DNA of 64,000 bases from Lichenicoccus sp964242335 (GTDB lineage: Bacteria > Pseudomonadota > Alphaproteobacteria > Acetobacterales > Acetobacteraceae), in NCBI GenBank assembly GCA_964242335.1, contig CAXTAY010000007.1:47549-111548 (forward strand), in the 5' to 3' direction. Made by a program: the position numbers and the translations under genes. The notes below the pieces were generated by a model that was not told the origin of the DNA, made no database searches, and saw only the letters and a list, made by a program, of their open reading frames with translations. This document shows, one piece after another, positions 26,521 to 35,220 of the stretch. Numbering within the stretch: position 1 is the stretch's first letter; each line of letters starts with the position of its first letter.

Positions 26521-27189
26521 ATGGTTGACCTCGATTTTGCAGCGCTGGTCCCCTACATCCCCGAGTTCCTGCGCGGCATCCGCGCGACGGTGATCTATGC
26601 CTCGGTCTCATTGTGCCTCGCGAGCATCCTCGGGCTGGGTGTGGCGATGGCGCGGCGCTCCGACGTCAGGCCGCTGCGCTGGAGCGCTCAGGCCTACATC
26701 GATCTCATCCGTGGCACGCCGGCACTGGTGCAGATCTTCTTCATCTATTTCGGACTTCCCGCCGTCGGCATCTACATCTCTGCGCCGCTTGCCGGGATCA
26801 TCGCCATCGGCCTCAATAGCGGCGGCTATCTGGCGGAGATCTTCCGCGCCGGCATCGGTGGCGTCGATCATGGTCAGATCGAGGCCGGCCGCTCGATCGG
26901 CATGAGCCGGAGCCAGACCTTCCGCCGTGTGGTGCTGCCTCAGGCGATGCGGCTCGCCGTGCCATCCGCCGCCGGCGAGTTCACCAACCTCGTCAAGGGA
27001 ACGTCCCTGCTCTCGACGATCTCGATCACCGAGCTGACCCGCGTCGCCCAGCAGGTGGTCTCGGTCACGTTTCGCCCGATCGAGGCGTATCTCGCCGTGG
27101 CACTGGTCTATCTCGTCCTGAACAGCGCCATCTCGCACGGCAGCAACTGGCTCGAACGGTCGCTGCGGCGCGGCGAAGGGCTGCGATGA
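26521..27189 (+). CDS. Polar-amino-acid-type ABC permease
   Basis: 222 residues of the HisMQ/GlnP type with about five hydrophobic segments. The N-terminal FLRGIRATVIYASVSLCLASILG and cytoplasmic loop EAGRSIGMSRSQTFRRVVLPQA (EAA motif) are clear. A single permease gene implies a homodimer. The stop overlaps the ATPase start by 4 bp (ATGA). The 86-bp spacer before it shows no gene. Confidence 0.93.
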   Translation: MVDLDFAALVPYIPEFLRGIRATVIYASVSLCLASILGLGVAMARRSDVRPLRWSAQAYIDLIRGTPALVQIFFIYFGLPAVGIYISAPLAGIIAIGLNSGGYLAEIFRAGIGGVDHGQIEAGRSIGMSRSQTFRRVVLPQAMRLAVPSAAGEFTNLVKGTSLLSTISITELTRVAQQVVSVTFRPIEAYLAVALVYLVLNSAISHGSNWLERSLRRGEGLR

Positions 27190-27989
27190 TGTCGACCTCG
27201 ACCCTCGAGCATACGGGTTCGGACAGCCGCTATCCGATGCTGCGCCTGCGCGGCCTGTGCAAGTCCTATGGTGCCCAGCCGGTGCTACGCAACATCGACC
27301 TGGACGTGAAGCGCGGAACCACGCTCGCGATCATCGGCCCGAGCGGATCCGGCAAGTCGACGCTCCTGCGCTGCATCAACCATCTCGAAGCACCCACGGC
27401 CGGCACCGTGGAGATAGACGGCATGCCGACCATGTCTCACGCGACGGCGAGCGGCCGGGAGCGCGAGCGCAACCTGAACGCGATGCGCGCCACCGTCGGC
27501 ATGGTGTTCCAGCGCTTCAACCTGTTCGCCCATCGGACGGCGCTTGCCAACGTCATGGAGGGGCTGATCGTCGTCAAGCGCATGGACGCCGCGGCCGCGC
27601 GCAGGGCCGCCATGGCGATGCTGGAGCGGGTCGACGTGGCGCACAAGGCCGATGCCCATCCGGCACAATTGTCCGGCGGCCAGCAGCAGCGCGTCGCCAT
27701 CGCACGCGCGTTGGTGATGCAGCCCAAGCTGATGCTGTTCGACGAGGCGACCTCGGCGCTCGATCCGGAAATGGTCGAGGAGGTGCTGGGCGTGATGCGT
27801 TCGCTCGCCGAGGACGGGTTGACGATGGTGGTCGTCACCCACGAGATGGGCTTCGCCCGCGATGTCGCCGATCGCGCCGTGTTCATGGACGGCGGTATCA
27901 TCATCGAGGACGACGTTCCCGAACGGCTGTTCACCGCGCCGAGCCACGAGAGAACCCGGCTCTTCCTGCGCAAGATGCTTCGTCCATGA
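27186..27989 (+). CDS. Polar-amino-acid-type ABC ATPase (GlnQ/HisP-like)
   Basis: 267 residues with all ATPase motifs: Walker A GPSGSGKST (about 50-58), Q-loop MVFQRFNLFAH, signature LSGGQQQR, Walker B LMLFDEATSALDPE and H-loop VTHEMGFA. It overlaps the preceding permease and the following amidohydrolase (ATGA both sides), so it belongs to one transcript with them. Confidence 0.95.
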   Translation: MMSTSTLEHTGSDSRYPMLRLRGLCKSYGAQPVLRNIDLDVKRGTTLAIIGPSGSGKSTLLRCINHLEAPTAGTVEIDGMPTMSHATASGRERERNLNAMRATVGMVFQRFNLFAHRTALANVMEGLIVVKRMDAAAARRAAMAMLERVDVAHKADAHPAQLSGGQQQRVAIARALVMQPKLMLFDEATSALDPEMVEEVLGVMRSLAEDGLTMVVVTHEMGFARDVADRAVFMDGGIIIEDDVPERLFTAPSHERTRLFLRKMLRP

Positions 27990-29371
27990 CCCTGCCCCTG
28001 CATCTGTCGGGCGGCTTCTTGGTAACGCGGGACGGGCGACGGCGCGTCGACCTGCTCGCGATCGACGGGCGGATCGCGGCGATCGGCAACGACCTCGAGC
28101 TTCCGCCGGAAACCGTCAGCGTGGATGTCCAGGGGCTCTGCGTGCTTCCCGGTGTGATCGATCCGCATACCCACTTCTGGGAGGACGGTTTCACGGCGGC
28201 TCCGGATTTTCGCGACGGCAGCCTCTCCGCGGTCTGCGGCGGGATCACCACCGTGATCGACATGCCGCTCACCGAACCATGCGTGCTCGATCTTCCGACG
28301 CTGCACGACAAGATCGATCTCGGGATACGTACTTCCCGCGTCGATTTCGCGCTGTTCGGGGGCGCCAGCCCGACCAACGGCGACAGGCTGGAGCCCCTGT
28401 GGCGGGCCGGCGTCGTAGGGTTGAAGATCTTCACCTGCACCACCGGCTGCGCGATGGAAGGCGTGACGCGGGATGCCGATCTGCGCGATACGCTGGCCCG
28501 GATCGCCGGCTTCGGCGGCCTTGCCAGTCTGCACGCGGAAGACGAGGAGCGGCTGCAGGCCAATCGCGCGGCGCTGCAGGCGGGCCAGTGCGACGAGGCC
28601 GCCTTCTTGGACTGGCACGACGAGATCGCAGAACTCATGGCGATGCGTCGGATCTTGGACCATGCGAAGACGGTCCGGGCCCGCGTCAACATCGTCCACG
28701 TCACGTCACCTTCAGGGTTGGCGCTGGTTGCCGCGGCCCGCGCCGATGGTGTGGCGGCGACCGCGGAGACCTGTCCGCACTACCTCTATCTCGGTGCCGA
28801 GGATGTCCTGAGCCAGGGAAGCCGAGCGGCCTGTGCGCCGCCGGTGCGCGAGCGCCGCAACATCGCAGCGATGCGCGCAGGCGTTGCCGACGGCTTGGTA
28901 GGCACGATCGGCACCGACCATTGCGCGGTGAGCCTGGATCGGAAGCGGCCACCGGCGCTCGAAGCCCAGCCCGGACTCCCCGGCCTGGAGACGATGGTCC
29001 CGCTGTTGCTGAACCTGGTCGCACGTGGCGAGCTTACGCTGGAGCGGATGGTCGAGGTGACCTCGCACGACACCGCCCACCTGTACGGCCTCTATCCACG
29101 CAAGGGCTCCGTCGAGATCGGGGCGGATGCGGATTTTACCGTCGTCGATCTCGACCCCATCTGGACCATCGGCGCGGACCGGCTTGCCGGTTCGGCCGGC
29201 TGGACCCCCTACGAAGGCATCGAGGTGCAGGGCCGCGTCGAGATGACCATCATCCGAGGCCGCCTCGTCGCACGTGGTGGCCGCGCGCTCGATCCTGATG
29301 GACCGGCCGCCTTCATTCCCCGTCAGCCGGCCGCTACGGCCACACCGCATTCCAAAGGATATACGACATGA
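27986..29371 (+). CDS. Cyclic amidohydrolase (hydantoinase / dihydropyrimidinase / allantoinase type)
   Basis: 461 residues from ATG 27986; the longer upstream open frame is only read-through over the ATPase gene. Binuclear metal ligands are all present: H61 and H63 (DPHTH), the carboxylated lysine K147 (VGLKIF), H183 (SLHAEDE), H238 (NIVHVTS) and D311 (GTDHCA). CPHYL at 263-267 is the usual substrate-loop motif. Such enzymes open hydantoins, dihydropyrimidines, allantoin or dihydroorotate. Substrate choice is not evident; the operon context (DUF1989, 2OG oxygenase, polyamine and amino acid importers) favours a five- or six-membered cyclic ureide. It overlaps both neighbours by 4 bp. Confidence 0.9.
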   Translation: MTLPLHLSGGFLVTRDGRRRVDLLAIDGRIAAIGNDLELPPETVSVDVQGLCVLPGVIDPHTHFWEDGFTAAPDFRDGSLSAVCGGITTVIDMPLTEPCVLDLPTLHDKIDLGIRTSRVDFALFGGASPTNGDRLEPLWRAGVVGLKIFTCTTGCAMEGVTRDADLRDTLARIAGFGGLASLHAEDEERLQANRAALQAGQCDEAAFLDWHDEIAELMAMRRILDHAKTVRARVNIVHVTSPSGLALVAAARADGVAATAETCPHYLYLGAEDVLSQGSRAACAPPVRERRNIAAMRAGVADGLVGTIGTDHCAVSLDRKRPPALEAQPGLPGLETMVPLLLNLVARGELTLERMVEVTSHDTAHLYGLYPRKGSVEIGADADFTVVDLDPIWTIGADRLAGSAGWTPYEGIEVQGRVEMTIIRGRLVARGGRALDPDGPAAFIPRQPAATATPHSKGYTT

Positions 29372-30375
29372 CCAGCATGCAGACCGACACATCTGCCGCA
29401 AGCGACGGCCACGCCGGCGTCTTCGACAGCATCCCGATCATCGATTTCGCGGCGATGGCCGGGAACGATTTCGCCGCGAAGGCGCGTGTTGCCGCCGAGA
29501 TCCGGCAGGCCTGCATCAGCGTAGGGTTCTTCTACATTACCAATCACGGCATCGAGGAGGCGACCATCGAGGCGCTCTTCGAGCAGGCGAGGCGCTTCTT
29601 CGCGCTGCCGATCGAGAGCAAGCTCAAGCTGCGTGCGAAAGACGTCGAGCACCTGATCGGCTACGTCTCGATGTACGAGGAAGGTAAGGATCCGAACAAC
29701 GGCGACCTGCACGAGGCGTATGATTTCGTCACCGAGGCGCAGGTGACGCCCGAGCTTACGGTGCAGGCAGATTTCCGCAGCGTCAGCAACCGCTGGCCCG
29801 CCGAGCTTCCCGGCTTTCGTGAGGCGCTCAACGACTATTCCGTGCGCATCCGCATCCTGACCCGGCAGATCTTTCATGCCTTCGCTTTGGCGCTCGGCCT
29901 TGAAGAAGATTACTTCGACGCCATCACCGACCGGCCGCTCTCGCTCGGGCGGATTTTGCACTACCCGACCCAGGCGAGTGCCGACGAAACTCAGATCGGC
30001 AACGGTCCTCACACCGACCATGAATGCTTCACGATCCTGCGCCAGGATACCAAAGTGCAAGCCCTCCAGGTCTGCAACAAGAATGGCAAATGGATCGACG
30101 CGCCGCCTCTGGCCGGCAGCTTCGTGGTCAATATCGGCGACCTGATGGCGCGGTGGACCAACGACCTGTTCACCTCGACGCCGCATCGCGTGATCAACCG
30201 CTCCGGTCGGGCGCGCTACTCCTTCCCGTTCTTCATCGGTGCCAATCCCGATGCGGTCATCGACGTGCTGCCGAGCTGCGTCTCGCCCAGCAACCCATCC
30301 AAGTACCAGCCGATCATCACGTCAGACTACGTGCAGGGACTCATCGCCCGCAACCTCGGGGTGGAAGCGGTTTAG
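29368..30375 (+). CDS. Isopenicillin-N-synthase-like 2-oxoglutarate/Fe(II) oxygenase
   Basis: 335 residues. DIOX_N region begins SIPIIDFAAMAG at about 21 and ACISVGFFYITNHGI at about 48-62. The Fe(II) site is H215-x-D217 (GPHTDHECFTIL) with H273 (TPHRVIN), and the 2-oxoglutarate Arg is R283 (RYSFPFF). In this family thymine 7-hydroxylase oxidises a pyrimidine base in fungi, while others hydroxylate amino acids or hormones. Co-translation with a hydantoinase-like enzyme suggests it hydroxylates the ring or side chain before or after ring opening. Its ATG overlaps the amidohydrolase stop. Confidence 0.9.
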   Translation: MTSMQTDTSAASDGHAGVFDSIPIIDFAAMAGNDFAAKARVAAEIRQACISVGFFYITNHGIEEATIEALFEQARRFFALPIESKLKLRAKDVEHLIGYVSMYEEGKDPNNGDLHEAYDFVTEAQVTPELTVQADFRSVSNRWPAELPGFREALNDYSVRIRILTRQIFHAFALALGLEEDYFDAITDRPLSLGRILHYPTQASADETQIGNGPHTDHECFTILRQDTKVQALQVCNKNGKWIDAPPLAGSFVVNIGDLMARWTNDLFTSTPHRVINRSGRARYSFPFFIGANPDAVIDVLPSCVSPSNPSKYQPIITSDYVQGLIARNLGVEAV

Positions 30376-30468
30376 GCCTGTCGTGAGCATGACGACCGAT
30401 CCGCAGGTGGGTAGGAGGCTCTGAACCGCACGTTCCTGCGCGGGCTGTCCGGGCTCGGATCGGGAGCC

Positions 30469-31317
30469 GTGCAGACCTGGATGTTCGCGGTGCTCTGGCT
30501 GCTGGGCGCGGTGCTGCCGCTCGTCATCGGCATCGCGCTCTCGGTCATGCGCAGGCATGGTTTCCACATACAGTGGAGTTTCTCGCTGCAGGCCTACCGT
30601 GACCTCGTCGAGACCGGGCGTATCGAGGTGGTGCTCCGGACGGCGCGGGTTGCCGCCGTCGTCAGCCTGATCTGCCTCGTCTGCGGCTTCCCGTTGGCGT
30701 TGTGGCTGGCGAAGCAGGCCCGCTCCGGCCTGCTCATCCAGCTGGTGTGGATCTGCCTGACCGTCCCGTTCTTTCTCGACCCGTCGGCACGAACGCTGGT
30801 GCTCCGCCTCGTGCTCGGCGGCAGCGGTCTGGTCAACGAGATGCTTCTGCGTCTGCATCTCGTGGCCACGCCCGCGCGCTGGCTCCTGTTCAGCGATTTC
30901 GCAATCTATCTCGGGCTGATCGGTCCCTATTTCCCCAACATGGTCTGGCCGATCTACCTGTCGATCCTGCTGATCGACGACACGCTGCTGGAGGCAAGCC
31001 GCGATCTCGGCGCCGGCACATGGGATACGCTGCGCCTGATGTTGCTGCCGCTGGCGATGCCGGGGATCCTTGCCGGCCTGATCATGACCTTCATCCCGCT
31101 GCTCGGTGACAACGTGGTGCCGGACCTGCTCGGCGGCGGAAGGCAGGAATATCTGGCGGACTCGGTGCTCTCGCTCTCCACGACGATGAACTATAGCGGA
31201 GCCGCCGCGATGGCCACGATCGTGTTCGGGCTGCTCGGGCTGTTGTCGCTCACCGCCATGCTGCTGCAGCACCGCGCGGCGGGGGCTTCCGGCCGACGCC
31301 GGATCCAGCGGTCATGA
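30469..31317 (+). CDS. Polyamine-type ABC permease (PotB-like)
   Basis: 282 residues from GTG 30469 with six hydrophobic segments and the EAA-loop LEASRDLGAGTWDTLRLMLLP. The exact start is uncertain: the frame is open back to 30415, and a strong AGGAGG at 30413-30418 lies upstream. A separate 11-codon frame (MTTDPQVGRRL, ATG 30390) ends within that site, so it may be a leader or the true N-terminus displaced by a frameshift. The stop overlaps the next permease ATG by 4 bp. Confidence 0.9.
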   Translation: MQTWMFAVLWLLGAVLPLVIGIALSVMRRHGFHIQWSFSLQAYRDLVETGRIEVVLRTARVAAVVSLICLVCGFPLALWLAKQARSGLLIQLVWICLTVPFFLDPSARTLVLRLVLGGSGLVNEMLLRLHLVATPARWLLFSDFAIYLGLIGPYFPNMVWPIYLSILLIDDTLLEASRDLGAGTWDTLRLMLLPLAMPGILAGLIMTFIPLLGDNVVPDLLGGGRQEYLADSVLSLSTTMNYSGAAAMATIVFGLLGLLSLTAMLLQHRAAGASGRRRIQRS

Positions 31318-32141
31318 GCCGCCTTCGTGTTTCATACGGCGACGCCGCCGATCGCGTGGTGGGGATCGTCGGGCCCGTGTTGCTGGGCGGCGGCTTCGCG
31401 ATCACCGCGCTGATCTACGCGCCGGTGCTCTGGCTCGCCGTGCTGTCCCTCAGCGACAACCCACTCTCCGGTCTTGCGGGCGGCTTCACCGTCCGCTGGT
31501 ACGACCAGCTGGTGCTCGATCCGAGCTGGCGCCTCCCGATGCTGCGATCGCTGCAGGTCGCGACGGCGGTGTCCGCCCTGTGCGTGGTCGGTGCAGTCCT
31601 GGTCGGACGCACGCTCCCACGGCTTCGACGCGGGCGCGCGTTGCTCGCCCTGCTCTTCATGCTTCCGCTCGGGGTTCCCGGCACGGTGATGGGGCTGCTG
31701 ATATTCATCTATTGTCGCTTCGTGTTCGGGCTGCACATGGGATACTGGTCGCTCGTCCTGTCGCATTTCATCTGGGCATTTCCCTTCGCTTTGATCGGCA
31801 TGCTGGTAGCCTCCAGCCGCTTCGATACCGCTCTGCTTGAAGCCGCTGCCGATCTGGGCGCGCCGGCGTGGCGCGTCCTGTGGGACATCGAACGACCGCT
31901 GCTGATGCCGGGCATCATCAGTGCCGCCTCGTTCGGGTTTCTGCTCTCCTTCACCGAGCTCGCGCGCAGCATCTTCGTCGGCGGTGCGTTGCAGACCCTG
32001 CCGCTATACACCTGGGCCGAGGCGTCGTCGCACACGTCCCACGTGCCGTTGATCTTCTGCCTGAACACGCTGATCACGCTGTTCAGCGTCAGCGCATCGG
32101 TCATCACGATCGTGCTGCTCGTACGCGGGACGCGGCGCTAG
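31314..32141 (+). CDS. Polyamine-type ABC permease (PotC-like)
   Basis: 275 residues, six hydrophobic segments, with the cytoplasmic coupling loop LEAAADLGAPAWRVLWDIERP and the YRFVFGLHMG-like conserved segment of this class (CRFVFGLHMGYWSLV). It pairs with the preceding PotB-like permease. The stop is directly followed by the ATPase ATG. Confidence 0.92.
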   Translation: MSRLRVSYGDAADRVVGIVGPVLLGGGFAITALIYAPVLWLAVLSLSDNPLSGLAGGFTVRWYDQLVLDPSWRLPMLRSLQVATAVSALCVVGAVLVGRTLPRLRRGRALLALLFMLPLGVPGTVMGLLIFIYCRFVFGLHMGYWSLVLSHFIWAFPFALIGMLVASSRFDTALLEAAADLGAPAWRVLWDIERPLLMPGIISAASFGFLLSFTELARSIFVGGALQTLPLYTWAEASSHTSHVPLIFCLNTLITLFSVSASVITIVLLVRGTRR

Positions 32142-33239
32142 ATGGCATGGCTGCTGGACGCCGCCGGGATCGATGTCCGCTATGGCGCAACCTTGGCGCT
32201 CGACGATGTCGGGCTCACCGTGCGTGCGGGCGAGTTGCTCACGATCGTCGGCCCGAGCGGGTCGGGCAAGACCAGTCTGCTACGCGTGCTGGGCGGCTTC
32301 CAGGTGCCCTCCTCTGTCGATATCCTGCGCATCGACGGCGCCGACATGCGTGGCGTGCCGCCGCAGCGTCGCCCGGTCGCGACGGTGTTCCAGCACTACG
32401 CCCTGTTTCCGCATCTGAGCGTCGGCGAGAATGTCGAATACGGCCTGCGCGTGCGCGGCATGGAGCGGAACGAGCGGCGGCAGCGGGCGCTGCAGGCGCT
32501 GGCGCTCATGCGGCTCCCCGATATGGCAGGGCGGCGGATCCAGCAATTGAGCGGCGGTGAGCGGCAGCGTGTCGCCTTCGCACGCGCACTGGTGACGGAA
32601 CCCCTGATCCTGCTGCTGGACGAGCCGATGGGCGCGCTGGACGAGCGGCTACGCCACGCGCTCGAGATCGAGATCCGCACGCTGCAGCGGCGGCTCGGCA
32701 TGACCATCATCCAGGTCACCCACGGGCGCGAACAGGCGCTCTCGATGAGCGATCGCCTGGTGGTGATGAGTGACGGCCGGGTCCGCCAGCTCGGCACTCC
32801 GGCGGAAATCTTCGAGCGTCCGTCGAGCCGGTTCGTGGCCGGCTTCATGGGCGTGATCAACATCGTGGAGGGCCGCCTCGGGGCCATCGATGGCATGACG
32901 TCCATCGCCAGGATCGAGACGGCGGCGGGCTGCTTCACCGGTCCCTGGACCGGGGCCGCGCCGCCTCGGCCAGGTGAGGGCGCCTTCCTCGCCATCCATC
33001 CGGAGCGGCTGCGTATCGGCCCCGGCGAAGCCGGTGCCAATCACGTCGCGGGGCGCGTGCTGGGCACCAGCTATCAGGGTACGCGCTGCTCCGTCGAGTT
33101 CGAGACGCCGCTCGGGCGCTTCAACGCCTCCGTTCCGGCGCGCGAGATCGTCGAGACGGATACGACGATCTGCTGGTCGGTCGAGCACGGCGCGATCGGA
33201 CCGCTGGGTGAAGACACCAGGGCACAAGGAGCCTGCTAG
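32142..33239 (+). CDS. Polyamine-type ABC ATPase (PotA-like)
   Basis: 365 residues. Walker A GPSGSGKTS, Q-loop TVFQHYALFPHLSV, signature LSGGERQR, Walker B LILLLDEPMGALDERL and a C-terminal TOBE domain (about 280-350, with FLAIHPERLRI). The overall layout matches PotA/FbpC-class importers for polyamines, iron or small cations. It begins immediately after the PotC-like stop and ends immediately before the binding-protein ATG. Confidence 0.94.
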   Translation: MAWLLDAAGIDVRYGATLALDDVGLTVRAGELLTIVGPSGSGKTSLLRVLGGFQVPSSVDILRIDGADMRGVPPQRRPVATVFQHYALFPHLSVGENVEYGLRVRGMERNERRQRALQALALMRLPDMAGRRIQQLSGGERQRVAFARALVTEPLILLLDEPMGALDERLRHALEIEIRTLQRRLGMTIIQVTHGREQALSMSDRLVVMSDGRVRQLGTPAEIFERPSSRFVAGFMGVINIVEGRLGAIDGMTSIARIETAAGCFTGPWTGAAPPRPGEGAFLAIHPERLRIGPGEAGANHVAGRVLGTSYQGTRCSVEFETPLGRFNASVPAREIVETDTTICWSVEHGAIGPLGEDTRAQGAC

Positions 33240-34448
33240 ATGACGATCGGTGACAGAAGACGCTTCACGACCGGGCGACGGGCCTTCTGCCGTGGTGCCG
33301 GCGCCGCTCTGGCCGCCGCCGCCGCCGGCGAGAGCCTGTTGCCCTGGAGCAGCCGCCCGGCGCGCGCGAAAGCGCCCGACAACGTCGTGCGTGTACTCGG
33401 TGTCTCCACCGGCGCGCTCCCCGACTGGAGCCGGTTCGAGAAGGAGACCGGGCTCACGATGGAGTGGACGCCGGCCAGCGACGATGTCGGCCTGTTCCTG
33501 CACGAGATGATCGCCGATGATGCCGGCGAGCATTACGACATCGTCACCTGCCTGAGCGGCACCTACGAGACGCTCGCCGACCAGGACTTGCTGCTTCCGA
33601 TCGAGCTCGGGCGTCTGAAGAACTGGAACGGCGTTCCCGACTATGTAAAGGGAGCGGTGCCGGCGGCACCGGGATCCACCCCCGGCAGCCAACGCGTCTG
33701 GAGCATTCCCTATCACATGAACGCGGACGGCTTCGTATACATGCCGTCGGCACTCGGCGTGCCGCATGCGCCGGCTGAAGTGTCGTGGAAGCTGATCTAT
33801 GACGATCCGCGGACAAAGGGGCGTGTCGCGATCGATAATGGCATCTACGCGATCGGCTGTGCGGCGATCTACCTGAAATACCACAAGCTGGTCGAGATCG
33901 GCGATATCGGCGCGATGACGCCGAGCGAGTGCGCCTCCGTCGCCGACTTCCTGATCGAGCGCAAGCATGCCGGTCAGTTCCGTACTCTCTATAAATCCTA
34001 CGACGAGCAGCTGCAGCTTCTTCTGAGCGGTGAGGTGGTCGCGGAGACCGCCTGGGAGCCGGTGTCACGCGAGGCGCAGCGGCGCGGTCAGGATGCCGAC
34101 TACGCCTTCGCCATCGAGGGATACGACAAATGGGCGCAGAACCTAATGATCCCGAGCCAGGTCAAGGACCGTAACGGTCTTGACAAGGTTTATCTGACCA
34201 TGAACTGGCTGCTCGGCGGTGCTTACTCGGCCGAGATGGCTGCAACGGAAGGCTACGTGACGCCACGGATGGATCTGGGACTTGCCTTCGCGCAGGAGCA
34301 TGGCTGGCCGGCAAAACGGATCGATGTGATTCGTCAGGTCATCGCCAAGGGCAACCTGAAGTTCGCCAAGCCACTCTATTGGGACCCCGGCTACTTCAAG
34401 ACGCTTGAATATTACGAGCGCGAGATGGCCCGCTTCCGCAACGCATGA
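33240..34448 (+). CDS. Polyamine-type ABC substrate-binding protein (PotD-like), Tat-exported
   Basis: 402 residues of the SBP_bac_8 type. The N-terminus has a twin-arginine-like sequence (TGRRAFCRGAGAALAAAAAG) rather than an ordinary Sec signal, so Tat export is likely. The body shows VGLFLHEMIADDAGEHYDIVTCLSG and WSIPYHMNADGFVYMPSALG, typical of PotD-like proteins. It closes the ten-gene operon. The natural ligand is unknown; a charged or zwitterionic nitrogen compound fits the family. Confidence 0.92.
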   Translation: MTIGDRRRFTTGRRAFCRGAGAALAAAAAGESLLPWSSRPARAKAPDNVVRVLGVSTGALPDWSRFEKETGLTMEWTPASDDVGLFLHEMIADDAGEHYDIVTCLSGTYETLADQDLLLPIELGRLKNWNGVPDYVKGAVPAAPGSTPGSQRVWSIPYHMNADGFVYMPSALGVPHAPAEVSWKLIYDDPRTKGRVAIDNGIYAIGCAAIYLKYHKLVEIGDIGAMTPSECASVADFLIERKHAGQFRTLYKSYDEQLQLLLSGEVVAETAWEPVSREAQRRGQDADYAFAIEGYDKWAQNLMIPSQVKDRNGLDKVYLTMNWLLGGAYSAEMAATEGYVTPRMDLGLAFAQEHGWPAKRIDVIRQVIAKGNLKFAKPLYWDPGYFKTLEYYEREMARFRNA

Positions 34449-34679
34449 TATTTGCCGTAGCTCGAGGTCGATCTTGTTAGCCGTTTGAGAGCTCTGTGTT
34501 CACGATGTAGGCAATATCCGAGAACAATAACATCTCGTTGCCGTGGACGGCATCGATTGAAGGCGCCGATACTGAAAAGTACGAGCAGCTCTCCGGCAGG
34601 AACAATCAAAGTGAGGCGCCGACTGGATTTCGCGACAGGCAGAGATCAGCGACACCAACGTCCGTCAGTTAGCGTTCTT
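34449..34679. other. Non-coding stretch after the potD-like gene
   Basis: No gene is recognisable between the binding-protein stop and the IS701 relic. Base composition drops slightly here (TA-rich around 34480-34560), unlike the surrounding genes. No clear terminator hairpin was seen. Confidence 0.5.
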
Positions 34680-35083
34680 GCCAGGTGCGGAGCGATATCG
34701 TGAGGCCACACCCACCGATTGGGTTTCCCGTTCTCGGAAAGCGCCGTGTCGTCGATCAACGCGACGAGATCTGGATCACCGACCAGGCGGTCCGCCTGCA
34801 CGGGGTATCCCCGCCTCCAGCGCCGCCGCATCCCACGCGCCAGAGGCGACGAGATGATGCAATCGGTCGTATTGACCCGGCGCAAGCCGCTCCGTCACGA
34901 CTGCACGCTGTTGCGATCGCCTGGGCCGATCGATCCCGTGACATCGAGTGGCCACATGCGCCGCCTCTTCGCGTGCCCTGACCGGGCGAGGAAGGGTTCG
35001 AGCCACTGCTCGAGCGCTGATGGGCGATCGGTGACCGCTGTCGCCATGGCCGGCCCGAAACCGGCCTCCTGTGCATCACGCAA
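34680..35083 (-). mobile_element. IS701-type transposase, frameshifted N-terminal relic
   Basis: Minus-strand pieces line up with IS701-like DDE transposases: PSALEQWLEPFLARSGHAKR and GSIGPGDRN from the 35083 start, then DRLHHLVASGAWDAAALE in another frame, and QADRLVGDPDLVALIDDTAL in a third. The catalytic IDDTAL block is present, but frame changes and loss of the rest show it is dead. From 34984 to 35220 no other gene is visible. Confidence 0.68.
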
Positions 35084-35220
35084 GACAGACCGAGGGGGTC
35101 GTCGGACGGCGCCTCACGCCGACCTTCTGCCAAAGTAGTGCTAGGCTTGGATTTCGATTAGCCGTGCTGCCGGATCTAGTGGATTTCAGACTATCGACTG
35201 GTGTGAAACGCGCGAGGAGG

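Noticed and set aside
27257..27985. 704-codon plus-strand reading starting inside the ABC ATPase gene
   Set aside because: Only the part from ATG 27986 is a real gene (cyclic amidohydrolase). The part before it is the wrong frame of the ATPase, low-complexity Arg/Gly/Asp sequence.
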